Shown here in pieces: positions 17,498-25,217 of a stretch of 64,000 bases of DNA. Source of the DNA: UBA1715 sp045599365 (GTDB lineage Bacteria; Bacteroidota; Bacteroidia; Bacteroidales; UBA1715); assembly GCA_045599365.1 (NCBI GenBank), contig JAZRVS010000045.1:1-64000 (forward strand). The letters are read 5' to 3'. Both the position numbers and the translations under genes were made by a program. Within the stretch, counting starts at the first letter, position 1. The number at the start of each line of letters is the position of its first letter. The notes under the pieces were generated by a model. It saw only the letters and a program-made list of their open reading frames with translations, made no database searches and had not been told where the DNA came from.

Positions 17498-17540
17498 GTT
17501 TGAGAAAGTAGCAAAACAGTTGGAGAAGTTAGTAGATTAA
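17498..17540 (+). repeat. 43-bp direct repeat, copy 2
   Basis: Exact copy of 16220-16262. It closes the cassette and overlaps the 3' end of the minus-strand AlbA_2 gene, contributing its last three codons (LIY) and stop. Confidence 0.9.
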
Positions 17541-18455
17541 CCTCTTTTTTACTTCCTCATTTGGAATTTGAAATTCATCTTTCCCATCGGAGTAGAGTAG
17601 AACCATTTCTATTGAAATGTCGGACACGATTTTCTCAAAGATTTTGTTTGGAATATTGAGTGTGAATCGGGCTATGTCAAGACATTCATCTTTGTAAATT
17701 GGAATGGTTCCAACTGCGGAAATCTTCACTTTTGTTGAGTCAATGATTGTGTAGGATATGTTTTCCGTTTCGTCCCACGAAAGTTTTATGTAATCCAAAT
17801 TCGGACAATTTATATACACATTCAGTTTGTACGAAGATGCTGGCATTGCACCTGCATTGGCTATTTGTGCAATAAAATGATATGATTGACAATCTTTGCT
17901 ATCTTCGGTTATTTCGTTGTTGGAATTTCGGCCGATATAGTATCCTTGAATCTGCAGTTTACAATTACCTTTTCTATTGTATAATTCTCGGATTTCGTAT
18001 TCTTCCATCGGAACAGCTTCAAAATTATAGCGACGATAGAATTTTCTGTCTTTGCTCATGTGAGGCGTGTTGAAACTTTTGGGAATTTTCACAACGTAAA
18101 TTGATTGCTCAATCAAACCATTGTTCCGAATGGGATAAATGCGTATGTCGTTGATTTTTTGCTGAATTCCAGAATTGAGAACCTGCTCTATCCATTCTTT
18201 TGTAAAAATTGTTCCGTCAATAAACGATAATGCACTTGCTTTGTGATTTTCTTCAACAAGTCCATACACAATAACGCCGCCGTCGGAATTGGCAAATGCA
18301 GCTACATCTTTCGTCATTTCTGCCTTTTTGCTGTCCCATTTCCCAAGAGCTCCAGCCGATTTGAATTCCAAATGAATGGATTCCTCCATTTCGTTGTCAA
18401 TCAAATCTTGAATGTCTTGAAGCGTATATGATTCTTTTGATAGAAAATCTTCCAT
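17529..18455 (-). CDS. AlbA_2 (Schlafen-like) DNA-binding domain protein
   Basis: A 308-residue protein. Residues about 15-140 form an AlbA_2 domain: E30-x-K32 in LEFKSAG, FANSDGGVIVYG at 54-65, and the later FYRRYNFEAVPM segment. The remaining half (about 160-308) is beta-rich without recognised motifs and lacks the usual winged-helix ATPase-like region. The family includes predicted transcriptional regulators and nucleases of accessory regions. It is convergent with argH and the inserted cassette, and its stop codon lies within the 43-bp repeat. A dispersed repeat lies just upstream. Confidence 0.75.
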   Translation of the reverse strand: MEDFLSKESYTLQDIQDLIDNEMEESIHLEFKSAGALGKWDSKKAEMTKDVAAFANSDGGVIVYGLVEENHKASALSFIDGTIFTKEWIEQVLNSGIQQKINDIRIYPIRNNGLIEQSIYVVKIPKSFNTPHMSKDRKFYRRYNFEAVPMEEYEIRELYNRKGNCKLQIQGYYIGRNSNNEITEDSKDCQSYHFIAQIANAGAMPASSYKLNVYINCPNLDYIKLSWDETENISYTIIDSTKVKISAVGTIPIYKDECLDIARFTLNIPNKIFEKIVSDISIEMVLLYSDGKDEFQIPNEEVKKRLIY

Positions 18456-18528
18456 TTCTTTTAATGGTAACTGTTTCCAAAGTTACAAAAATACCAGAAA
18501 CATACGACTTGATAGATATATTATTTTA

Positions 18529-18673
18529 GCCAATAATATCCATTTTGGAAGTAATTTAGTTGTAAGACGAATCTCTTTGTATAATCATCTTACCATAATG
18601 GAAATCAAACTGAAAAACTAACTACTGACACCTGATTACAATTGATTGTGCTGCCAACTTGTATATTGTTTCC
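18529..18673. repeat. Dispersed intergenic repeat with inverted ends, full copy
   Basis: About 145 bp. The core (from GAATCTCTTTGTATAATCA to GATTGTGCTGCCAAC) closely matches the copy at 11157-11307. The right end TGCCAACTTGTATATTGTTTCC-like segment (18652-18673) is identical over its last 20 bases or so. The left end (about 18529-18553) is a degraded inverted partner. It lies upstream of the AlbA_2 gene and downstream of dtd. Confidence 0.7.
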
Positions 18674-18716
18674 ATATTATTTGTATGTTAATACCAAAAG
18701 ATTACATTTCCGAGAA

Positions 18717-19169
18717 TCATTCTTTATTTTTTGTGTCAATCACAATCGTAACTGGACCATCATTGAGTAATTCAATTTTCATATCAGCACCAAATTCTCC
18801 AGTAACAACTTTCCCTTCTATTTCGCCTTGTATTTGCTTTATGAATGATTCATACGTTGGGATAGCCTTGTCTGGACGAGCTGCACGAATAAATGAAGGT
18901 CTATTGCCTTTTTTTGTGCTTGCAAATAGTGTGAATTGACTTACCAAAAGAATATCGCCTTGCACATCATCAAGCGAAAGGTTCATCATCTGATTTTCGT
19001 CTTCGAATATGCGCATTCGAGCTATTTTGCCAGAAAGCCATACAATGTCTTCGTTAGTGTCGGTATCTTCAATACCAAGAAGCACTAAAAAACCTTTCTG
19101 AATTTCCGATTTGAGCTCACCTTCGATTGTACACGAAGCGTGTGAAACTCGTTGAATAACGGCTCTCAT
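18717..19169 (-). CDS. dtd: D-aminoacyl-tRNA deacylase
   Basis: A 150-residue DTD that removes D-amino acids (and glycine mischarged on tRNA-Ala) from tRNAs. Starts MRAVIQRVSHASC as expected for the family. It has the two dimer-interface active-site motifs, SQFTLFA and NDGPVT (the family GP motif). The start overlaps the fabD stop by 1 bp, so the two are cotranscribed; this pairing has no clear functional logic. Confidence 0.95.
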   Translation of the reverse strand: MRAVIQRVSHASCTIEGELKSEIQKGFLVLLGIEDTDTNEDIVWLSGKIARMRIFEDENQMMNLSLDDVQGDILLVSQFTLFASTKKGNRPSFIRAARPDKAIPTYESFIKQIQGEIEGKVVTGEFGADMKIELLNDGPVTIVIDTKNKE

Positions 19170-20050
19170 TATAATTCAGCACTTATTGCTTCAACATCAG
19201 TAACAGTTTTCTTTATCAATCCTTGTAAAACAGTACCAGGACCAACTTCAACAAATTGATTGAATCCATCGGCAACCATATTTTTAACGATTTGCGACCA
19301 ACGAACAGGCGATGTCAATTGTGAAATAAGATTTGTTTTTATTTGTTCTGGATCAGTATATGGTTTTGCGTCAACGTCTTGATAGATAGGACATTGAGGT
19401 TTGTTGAATTTTGTTGCTGCAATTGCTTCCTCCAATTCCTTGCGCGCAGGCTCCATAAGTGGAGAATGGAACGCACCACCAACTTGTAATTTTAATGCAC
19501 GTTTTGCTCCTTTCTCCAAAAGAATTGCGCAGGCTTCGTCAATTGCCTCATTTGTTCCAGAAATAACCAATTGCCCCGTGCAATTATAGTTTGCAGGAAC
19601 AACAATTCCATTGATTGACGCACAAACTTCTTCAATAATATTGTCGTCAAGTTTAAGTATTGCTGCCATTGTTGACGGATTTTGCTCGCAGGCTTTCTGC
19701 ATTGCCATAGCGCGTTTTGAAACAAGAATTAATCCGTCTTCAAATGATAATGCTCCCGAAGCAACTAACGCAGAAAATTCACCGAGTGAATGCCCTGCAA
19801 CGCCTTCTGGTTGGAATGAATCGCCTAAAGCTTTCGCAAGAATCACGGAGTGAAGAAAAACAGCAGGTTGAGTTACTTTTGTTTGTTTCAAATCGTCGGC
19901 AGAGCCTTCAAACATAATGTCTGTGATTCGGAATCCTAAAATGTCGTTAGCCGTTTCAAATAAATCTTTTGCAAGGGGAATTGTGTCGTACAAATTTTTG
20001 CCCATTCCTGTAAATTGTGCTCCTTGACCTGGGAAAACGTATGCTTTCAT
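19169..20050 (-). CDS. fabD: Malonyl-CoA:ACP transacylase
   Basis: A 293-residue acyltransferase that loads malonyl groups on acyl carrier protein for fatty acid synthesis. FPGQGAQFTGMG at the N-terminus, the nucleophile S88 in GHSLGE and the catalytic H195 in GGAFHSPLM are all present, and the length is normal. It is upstream of dtd in the same transcript; other fab genes are not in the window. Confidence 0.96.
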   Translation of the reverse strand: MKAYVFPGQGAQFTGMGKNLYDTIPLAKDLFETANDILGFRITDIMFEGSADDLKQTKVTQPAVFLHSVILAKALGDSFQPEGVAGHSLGEFSALVASGALSFEDGLILVSKRAMAMQKACEQNPSTMAAILKLDDNIIEEVCASINGIVVPANYNCTGQLVISGTNEAIDEACAILLEKGAKRALKLQVGGAFHSPLMEPARKELEEAIAATKFNKPQCPIYQDVDAKPYTDPEQIKTNLISQLTSPVRWSQIVKNMVADGFNQFVEVGPGTVLQGLIKKTVTDVEAISAEL

Positions 20051-20070
20051 AGTATAATCTTTTTTGTTGT

Positions 20071-20160
20071 TAGTGTTTAGTTTTCAGCTGTCATACGATT
20101 TCTTTTGTGAAAACAATTTTACGATAATCAAACTGAAAATTGACAACTGAAGACTGATTA
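20071..20160. repeat. Dispersed intergenic repeat, core-only copy
   Basis: This spacer between the GH65 gene and fabD contains a diverged core of the repeat family (TCAGCTGTCA.., then AATCAAACTGAAAATTGACAAC and CTGATTAC) but lacks the inverted ends. Similar CTGAnAACTGA phrases occur at 24085-24140. Confidence 0.45.
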
Positions 20161-22467
20161 CTTCATGTTATTTTTTAATTTTACTTCCGCTTTGCCATCT
20201 ACAAATTTTATTTCCTCATCATATACTTTCAGGTTAATGGCTTTACCCGATTTGAGGGCAATTTTAATCAATTTTTTTGAAATATCAATAGTCAATAACG
20301 CTCCTTGATATATGATTGAAAAAGAATACGATTTCCAATTTTGGGGAATGTATGGATTAAATGATATTTCGTGTTTATGAACTCTCATACCTGCAAAACC
20401 TTTTACAATTGCTAACCAAGAACCTGACATACTGGTAATGTGCAATCCTTCTTTTGCTTCTTTATTGTAGTCATCTAAATCAAGGCGTGCAGTACGAAGA
20501 TATAATTCATACGCTTTGTCGTATTCTCCAATTTTTGAGGCTACAACCGAGTGAATACAAGGTGAAAGAGACGATTCGTGTACACAACGAACTTCATAAA
20601 AGTCGAAATTCTTTTTCAGTGTTTCATATTCAAAATCGTCTTCAAATACATACAAACCTTGAACAACGTCAGCTTGCTTTATAAATGGAGAACGAAGAAT
20701 TCTATCCCACGACCAATGCTGATTGATAGGACGTTGGTCTGTAGGAATATTGGCAACAACAAGAGGCTCTTTATCTAAATAACCATCTTGTTGCAAAATG
20801 ATACCATATTTGTCATCAAATGGTAAGTACATATTGTTTACAATATCGGACCAACGGGCAAGTTCTAGTTCTTCAAACGAAATCCGTTTTGTTAATTCTT
20901 TGTATTGCTCCATAGCAACCGATTTTACCCAACTTATACATTCCATAGTATATGACAAACACCAACGAGCATAATAATTTGTGTACCAGTTGTTTGAAAC
21001 ATTGTTTTCGTACTCGTTAGGACCAGTTACACCCAAAATCATATATTTTTTCTTGATAGGAGAAAGCGTAACGCGTTGTGCCCAAAATCGCGAAATACCG
21101 ATAAGAACTTCTAACCCATAATCTACAATGTAAGCCTTGTCGTTTGTGTATGTAACGTAGTCATAAATCGCATGTGCAATAGCTCCGTTTCTATGAATTT
21201 CTTCAAATGTTATTTCCCATTCATTATGACATTCATCGCCAGTAACTGTTACCATCGGATAGAGTGCAGCTCCTTTTGTGAATCCAAGTTTTTCACCATT
21301 TGCAATTGCTTTATCAAGTTGTTTGTAACGATACAAAAGTAGATTTCTTGAAACTGATTCTGGTGATGTTGCTAAATAAAATGGAAAACAAAATGCTTCT
21401 GTGTCCCAATATGTTACGCCTCCATATTTTTCTCCCGTAAATCCTTTGGGTCCAATATTTAGTCGACTATCCTCGCCTGTATATGTTTGTTGCAGATGGA
21501 AAATATTGAATCGAATGCCTTGTTGTGCTTTCACATCACCTTTAATAATAATGTCGCTCATTTTCCATTTCGCTGCCCAAGCTTGTGTGTGTTCTGCTAA
21601 CAATTTATTGAAGCCTATTTTTTCTGCTTTTTGGAGAGTTTGTAGTGCGGCAGATTCTATATCTTTCTCGTTGTGATTGAGAGATGAAACTTGTACTGCA
21701 AGTTTTTCAATAATAAGGGTCTCACCTTTCTTTAGCTCGCATTCAGCAAATTCATTTAGTTGTAGTTTGTCTTTTTTGTATGTTTTTGTTACGTCTTTTG
21801 AAAAGCTATTTTTTATAGCTGTCGCGAGAGTAAATTGGGGAACGTCAAAAGGAGATTTTGTTGTTCTATCAACGGCTACAATATTTTTGTTCGTGCATTT
21901 TCCAGAAATTGATTCCCAAAAACATTCGTTATAATTTGAATCTTGATTATAGACTTCTGATTGAATGAACGATTGGATTTTTACATTACAATTAGCGTTT
22001 TTTGGTGTGATTTCATAGTGAATTGCACCAACTTCAAATTGTGTCAAACTAATAAAACGTTTACTTTCAATGTGTAGTTGAATACCGTTGGGCATAGTTA
22101 ACAAACACTTTTTAGAAAGAAAACCTTCTTTCATGTTGAGTGTTCGCTCAAAAGAATTGAATGTAACTTTCGATAAATCAAGAAGTTCTCCGTTTATATA
22201 AGAGTAAATTCCAATCCATGAAGGTGCATTTATTACTTTTGCAAAATAGTCGGGATACCCATTTTTCCACCAACCAACGCGAGTTTTATCTGGATAAAAT
22301 ACTCCTCCAATATAATTCCCTTGAAGACTTTTCCCTGAATACGCTTCTTCAAAGTTTGCTCGTTGTCCCATTCTTCCGTTGCCAATAGCAAAAATACTTT
22401 CGGCAATCATGTGTCGTTCCGAATCAAAGGAATCTTCAACAATGTTCCATTCGTTTTCTGTAAACAT
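20158..22467 (-). CDS. GH65 family glycoside phosphorylase, probably maltose phosphorylase
   Basis: A 769-residue GH65 enzyme starting at the ATG at 22467 (MFTENEWNIVED); the longer frame to 22560 is rejected because a promoter box lies inside it. An N-terminal beta-sandwich (about 1-270) precedes the alpha/alpha barrel (about 330-690) and a small C-terminal beta domain. The motif TGPNEYENNV carries the probable general acid E485; NEWEITFEEIHRN at about 415-427 is typical of maltose phosphorylases. With no signal peptide it acts in the cytoplasm, splitting maltose with phosphate into glucose and beta-glucose 1-phosphate. Trehalose or kojibiose specificity is possible. No beta-phosphoglucomutase gene is adjacent. 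Confidence 0.88.
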   Translation of the reverse strand: MFTENEWNIVEDSFDSERHMIAESIFAIGNGRMGQRANFEEAYSGKSLQGNYIGGVFYPDKTRVGWWKNGYPDYFAKVINAPSWIGIYSYINGELLDLSKVTFNSFERTLNMKEGFLSKKCLLTMPNGIQLHIESKRFISLTQFEVGAIHYEITPKNANCNVKIQSFIQSEVYNQDSNYNECFWESISGKCTNKNIVAVDRTTKSPFDVPQFTLATAIKNSFSKDVTKTYKKDKLQLNEFAECELKKGETLIIEKLAVQVSSLNHNEKDIESAALQTLQKAEKIGFNKLLAEHTQAWAAKWKMSDIIIKGDVKAQQGIRFNIFHLQQTYTGEDSRLNIGPKGFTGEKYGGVTYWDTEAFCFPFYLATSPESVSRNLLLYRYKQLDKAIANGEKLGFTKGAALYPMVTVTGDECHNEWEITFEEIHRNGAIAHAIYDYVTYTNDKAYIVDYGLEVLIGISRFWAQRVTLSPIKKKYMILGVTGPNEYENNVSNNWYTNYYARWCLSYTMECISWVKSVAMEQYKELTKRISFEELELARWSDIVNNMYLPFDDKYGIILQQDGYLDKEPLVVANIPTDQRPINQHWSWDRILRSPFIKQADVVQGLYVFEDDFEYETLKKNFDFYEVRCVHESSLSPCIHSVVASKIGEYDKAYELYLRTARLDLDDYNKEAKEGLHITSMSGSWLAIVKGFAGMRVHKHEISFNPYIPQNWKSYSFSIIYQGALLTIDISKKLIKIALKSGKAINLKVYDEEIKFVDGKAEVKLKNNMK

Positions 22468-22486
22468 ATCATTTATATTTATGTTG

Positions 22487-22494
22487 CAAAGATA
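22487..22494 (-). promoter_or_regulatory. Promoter -7 box of the GH65 gene
   Basis: TATCTTTG on the minus strand ends 19 bp before the ATG at 22467. Confidence 0.6.
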
Positions 22495-22601
22495 GAAATT
22501 AGCTAACAAGAATATGTATAAGTTTTGAGATGATTTTTGCTCTGACAAATTTTCTTGCAAAAAAGTTGATAGAAAATGCGTGGTATTTACAAAAAATGTT
22601 T

Positions 22602-22609
22602 TAGCTTTG
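22602..22609 (+). promoter_or_regulatory. Promoter -7 box of the atp operon
   Basis: TAGCTTTG lies 39 bp before the atpB ATG, divergent from the GH65 promoter. Confidence 0.5.
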
Positions 22610-22648
22610 TAGAACGTAAATTTATATGCAGAATAAAATTTTTAAACT

Positions 22649-23737
22649 ATGTTTTTAAATGTGTCAAAAAGGAAAGTTTTAACGGTTTGTTTTGCAGTCC
22701 TTTTTTCTTGTATATCATTCGCAAATGAAGAAAACTCATCTGCGGAAAAACCTGAATTCAATATTAACGAAACCATTTTCGGACATATTGGCGATAATCA
22801 TGACTGGCACATGTTCGACATTACAAAAGAAGATGGAACAGAACATCCAGTTTCTTTTGGACTTCCTGTAATATTAGTAAACACAAATCCTTTCTCAATA
22901 GATTGTTTTTGTTCTAGTGAATTTGAACACGGACACAAAACAGTAACAAAAGGTGACCATACATATAAAATGGTTGCTCAAGAAATGGGAGGGCAAAAGA
23001 TTTTTTACTGCGACGAAAATGGCGAAGCAACTGAAGATGGTCCACTTGATTTCTCAATTACAAAGAATGTGTTTACACTATTCTTGGTCGCAATTATTAT
23101 GTTGGTTATGTTCCTTGGGTTGGCTGGTGCGTACAAACGTCGTCCTTGTCAGGCACCAAAAGGATTTCAAGCATGGTTGGAACCAGTAATTCTCTTTATA
23201 AAAGATGACGTGGTTGTTCCAAATCTTGGTAAACATACAGACAAATATCTTCCTTATTTATTGACAGTATTCTTCTTTATTTGGATTACAAATATGATGG
23301 GTTTGATACCATTCTTCCCAGGTGGAGCAAACTTGACTGGTAACATTGCGGTAACAATGGTTTTAGCAGTGTTGACATTGATAATCACAAACTTTAGTGG
23401 GAACAAAGAATATTGGAGAGATATTTTTGCAATGCCAGGTTTGCCTTGGCCATTGATTCCAATTATGGCAGTGGTTGAAGTTATTGGTATTTTTACGAAG
23501 CCATTCGCATTGATGATTCGTCTTTTTGCAAACATTACTGCAGGACACATCATCGTATTGAGTTTGACTTCATTGATTTTCATTTTTGGAACATTGGCAA
23601 TTGCACCAGTTTCGGTGTTCTTTGTAATGTTTATGGACGTACTTGAATTATTCGTTGCCGCTTTACAGGCTTATATATTTACAATGTTGTCGGCATTGTT
23701 TATTGGTTTGGCTATGCCAGAGGGACACGAAGCATAA
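22649..23737 (+). CDS. atpB: ATP synthase F0 subunit a
   Basis: A 362-residue membrane subunit forming the proton half-channels. A signal peptide (about 1-25) and a long periplasmic extension with FGHIGDNHDWHMFD (44-57) are typical of the Bacteroidota form and make it about 100 residues longer than E. coli AtpB. The membrane helices start near residue 140. The essential arginine is R291 in MIRLFANITAGH. It is the first gene of atpBEFHAG. atpD and atpC, which often precede atpB in this phylum, are absent. Confidence 0.95.
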   Translation: MFLNVSKRKVLTVCFAVLFSCISFANEENSSAEKPEFNINETIFGHIGDNHDWHMFDITKEDGTEHPVSFGLPVILVNTNPFSIDCFCSSEFEHGHKTVTKGDHTYKMVAQEMGGQKIFYCDENGEATEDGPLDFSITKNVFTLFLVAIIMLVMFLGLAGAYKRRPCQAPKGFQAWLEPVILFIKDDVVVPNLGKHTDKYLPYLLTVFFFIWITNMMGLIPFFPGGANLTGNIAVTMVLAVLTLIITNFSGNKEYWRDIFAMPGLPWPLIPIMAVVEVIGIFTKPFALMIRLFANITAGHIIVLSLTSLIFIFGTLAIAPVSVFFVMFMDVLELFVAALQAYIFTMLSALFIGLAMPEGHEA

Positions 23738-23772
23738 AAAAGAATGATTGTTTAACTTAAATAATAATTATT

Positions 23773-23994
23773 ATGAACGAAGTAGTTTCATTAGTACCTC
23801 TAGCAGGTATCGGAGCTGGTCTAGCAGTAATTGGTGCTGGTATCGGTATTGGTAAAATCGGTGGTTCTGCAATGGAAGCAATCGCACGTCAACCAGAAGC
23901 TTACAGCAAGATTCAAACAGCAATGTTGATCGCTGCAGCTCTTGTAGAAGGTGTTGCATTGTTCGCAGTCGTAGTAGCATTGATTGCTAAGTAA
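23773..23994 (+). CDS. atpE: ATP synthase F0 subunit c
   Basis: A 73-residue hairpin of two membrane helices joined by the polar loop ARQPEA (residues 38-43). The ion-carrying carboxylate is E59 in LVEGVAL. The sodium-type signature is missing: the helix 1 Gln position is Ile and the residue after E59 is Gly rather than Ser, so a proton ring is expected. Structured spacer RNA follows before atpF. Confidence 0.95.
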   Translation: MNEVVSLVPLAGIGAGLAVIGAGIGIGKIGGSAMEAIARQPEAYSKIQTAMLIAAALVEGVALFAVVVALIAK

Positions 23995-24011
23995 AAACAA
24001 CAAATTAGGGT

Positions 24012-24058
24012 GGCTTTTGGAGCGGTTGGCTCCGAAAGTTTCCCCTTTTTGAAAAAGG
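24012..24058 (+). promoter_or_regulatory. Intercistronic hairpins between atpE and atpF
   Basis: A 10-bp stem with one wobble (24014-24023 with 24029-24038, loop GGTTG) is followed at once by a second palindrome, CCTTTTT/AAAAAGG (24044-24058). The spacer of 148 bp is the longest inside the operon. Such hairpins after the c-subunit gene could stabilise the 5' mRNA portion or attenuate downstream transcription, fitting the higher c-ring stoichiometry; this is inference. Confidence 0.55.
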
Positions 24059-24142
24059 AAGAGATTTATAAACAATAATAATGAGTAATCATTTGAAGTA
24101 GAAAACTGACAACTGATTACTTACAACTGAAAACTTAAAAAT

Positions 24143-24637
24143 ATGGATTTAGTAACTCCTGGTATAGGTTTAGTCTTCTGGACAACTGTTACATTCTTGC
24201 TTGTCGTATTCTTGTTGATTAAATTCGCATGGAAACCAGTTCTTGGTATGATAAACGAACGTAACAAATCTATTGAAGATGCGTTGCAACTTGCCGAAAA
24301 AACTAAGGCAGAGATGAAAACGCTACAAGCCGATAACGAAAGAATCGTTGCTGAAGCTCGCAAAGAACGCGACACATTGTTGAAAGAAGCTCGCGAAATG
24401 AAAGAACAAATGATTGCTCAAGCCAAAGTTGAAGCTTCCGAAGAAGCTAACAAAATTATGGCTGCTGCAAAAGCTTCTATTGAAAGCGAGAAAAACCAAG
24501 CAATGCAGGAATTAAAGAATCAGGTTGCTGCTCTTTCATTCGAGATTGCAGAAAAAGTTATCGGAAAAGAATTGGAAGACAAGAAAGTTTCGGAACAAAT
24601 CATTTCTGATTCCATCAAAAATTTAAATTTCAATTAG
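24143..24637 (+). CDS. atpF: ATP synthase F0 subunit b
   Basis: A 164-residue peripheral stalk subunit. One N-terminal membrane helix (about 8-28, GLVFWTTVTFLLVVFLL) is followed by a long charged coiled coil to about residue 135. FAWKPVLGMINERNKSIEDAL is typical of the family. It forms a dimer linking F0 to delta/alpha. Only 20 bp separate it from atpH. Confidence 0.95.
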   Translation: MDLVTPGIGLVFWTTVTFLLVVFLLIKFAWKPVLGMINERNKSIEDALQLAEKTKAEMKTLQADNERIVAEARKERDTLLKEAREMKEQMIAQAKVEASEEANKIMAAAKASIESEKNQAMQELKNQVAALSFEIAEKVIGKELEDKKVSEQIISDSIKNLNFN

Positions 24638-24657
24638 TCGATTCAAAATAAAAACGT

Positions 24658-25200
24658 ATGAATCAAAGTAAAATTTCGGTCCGTTACGCAAAAGCATTCT
24701 TTGAATATGCCTCAGAAAAGGGCATTTTGGAGAGCGTTATTGCCGACGTGAAACTACTCGCAAAGAGTTTGAACGAAATTGCTGAATTGGCTGAAGTTTT
24801 TCAAAATCCAATTGTAAAACCAAGCGGGAAGAAAGCATTTGTGTCAGCTTTGTTGAAAGACAAAATTTCAAATGATACCATTGATTTCTTGAATTTAGTG
24901 ATTGAGAATGGACGCGAGATGTTCACGCAGGACATTTTACGTAATGTGCTTGATATTTATCGCAAGACACAAGGAATTACTGCTGTAACATTAACATCGG
25001 CAGTGCCTTTATCAAAAGCACAAGAACAAGAAGTTGTGGACCTTGTTACAAAACAACAAAACACAAAAGTTGAATTGCAAACAAAAGTTGATCCATCATT
25101 AATGGGTGGCATCATACTTCGTGTAGAAGACAAGCAATACGACGCAAGTGTGCGTTCACGATTGAAACAAATTAAGAAAGAATTGATTGCAAATAATTAA
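24658..25200 (+). CDS. atpH: ATP synthase F1 subunit delta
   Basis: A 180-residue OSCP/delta protein. The N-terminal helical domain starts ISVRYAKAFFEYASEKG and contains FQNPIV; the C-terminal region has the conserved block VDPSLMGGIILRVEDKQYDASVRSRLKQ. It joins the peripheral stalk to the top of F1. atpA starts 17 bp downstream. Confidence 0.95.
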   Translation: MNQSKISVRYAKAFFEYASEKGILESVIADVKLLAKSLNEIAELAEVFQNPIVKPSGKKAFVSALLKDKISNDTIDFLNLVIENGREMFTQDILRNVLDIYRKTQGITAVTLTSAVPLSKAQEQEVVDLVTKQQNTKVELQTKVDPSLMGGIILRVEDKQYDASVRSRLKQIKKELIANN

Positions 25201-25217
25201 GTGTAAACTATTTAACT

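Noticed and set aside
23773..23994. Sodium-type c ring
   Set aside because: The helix 1 Gln and the Ser after the carboxylate, both needed for sodium binding, are absent.
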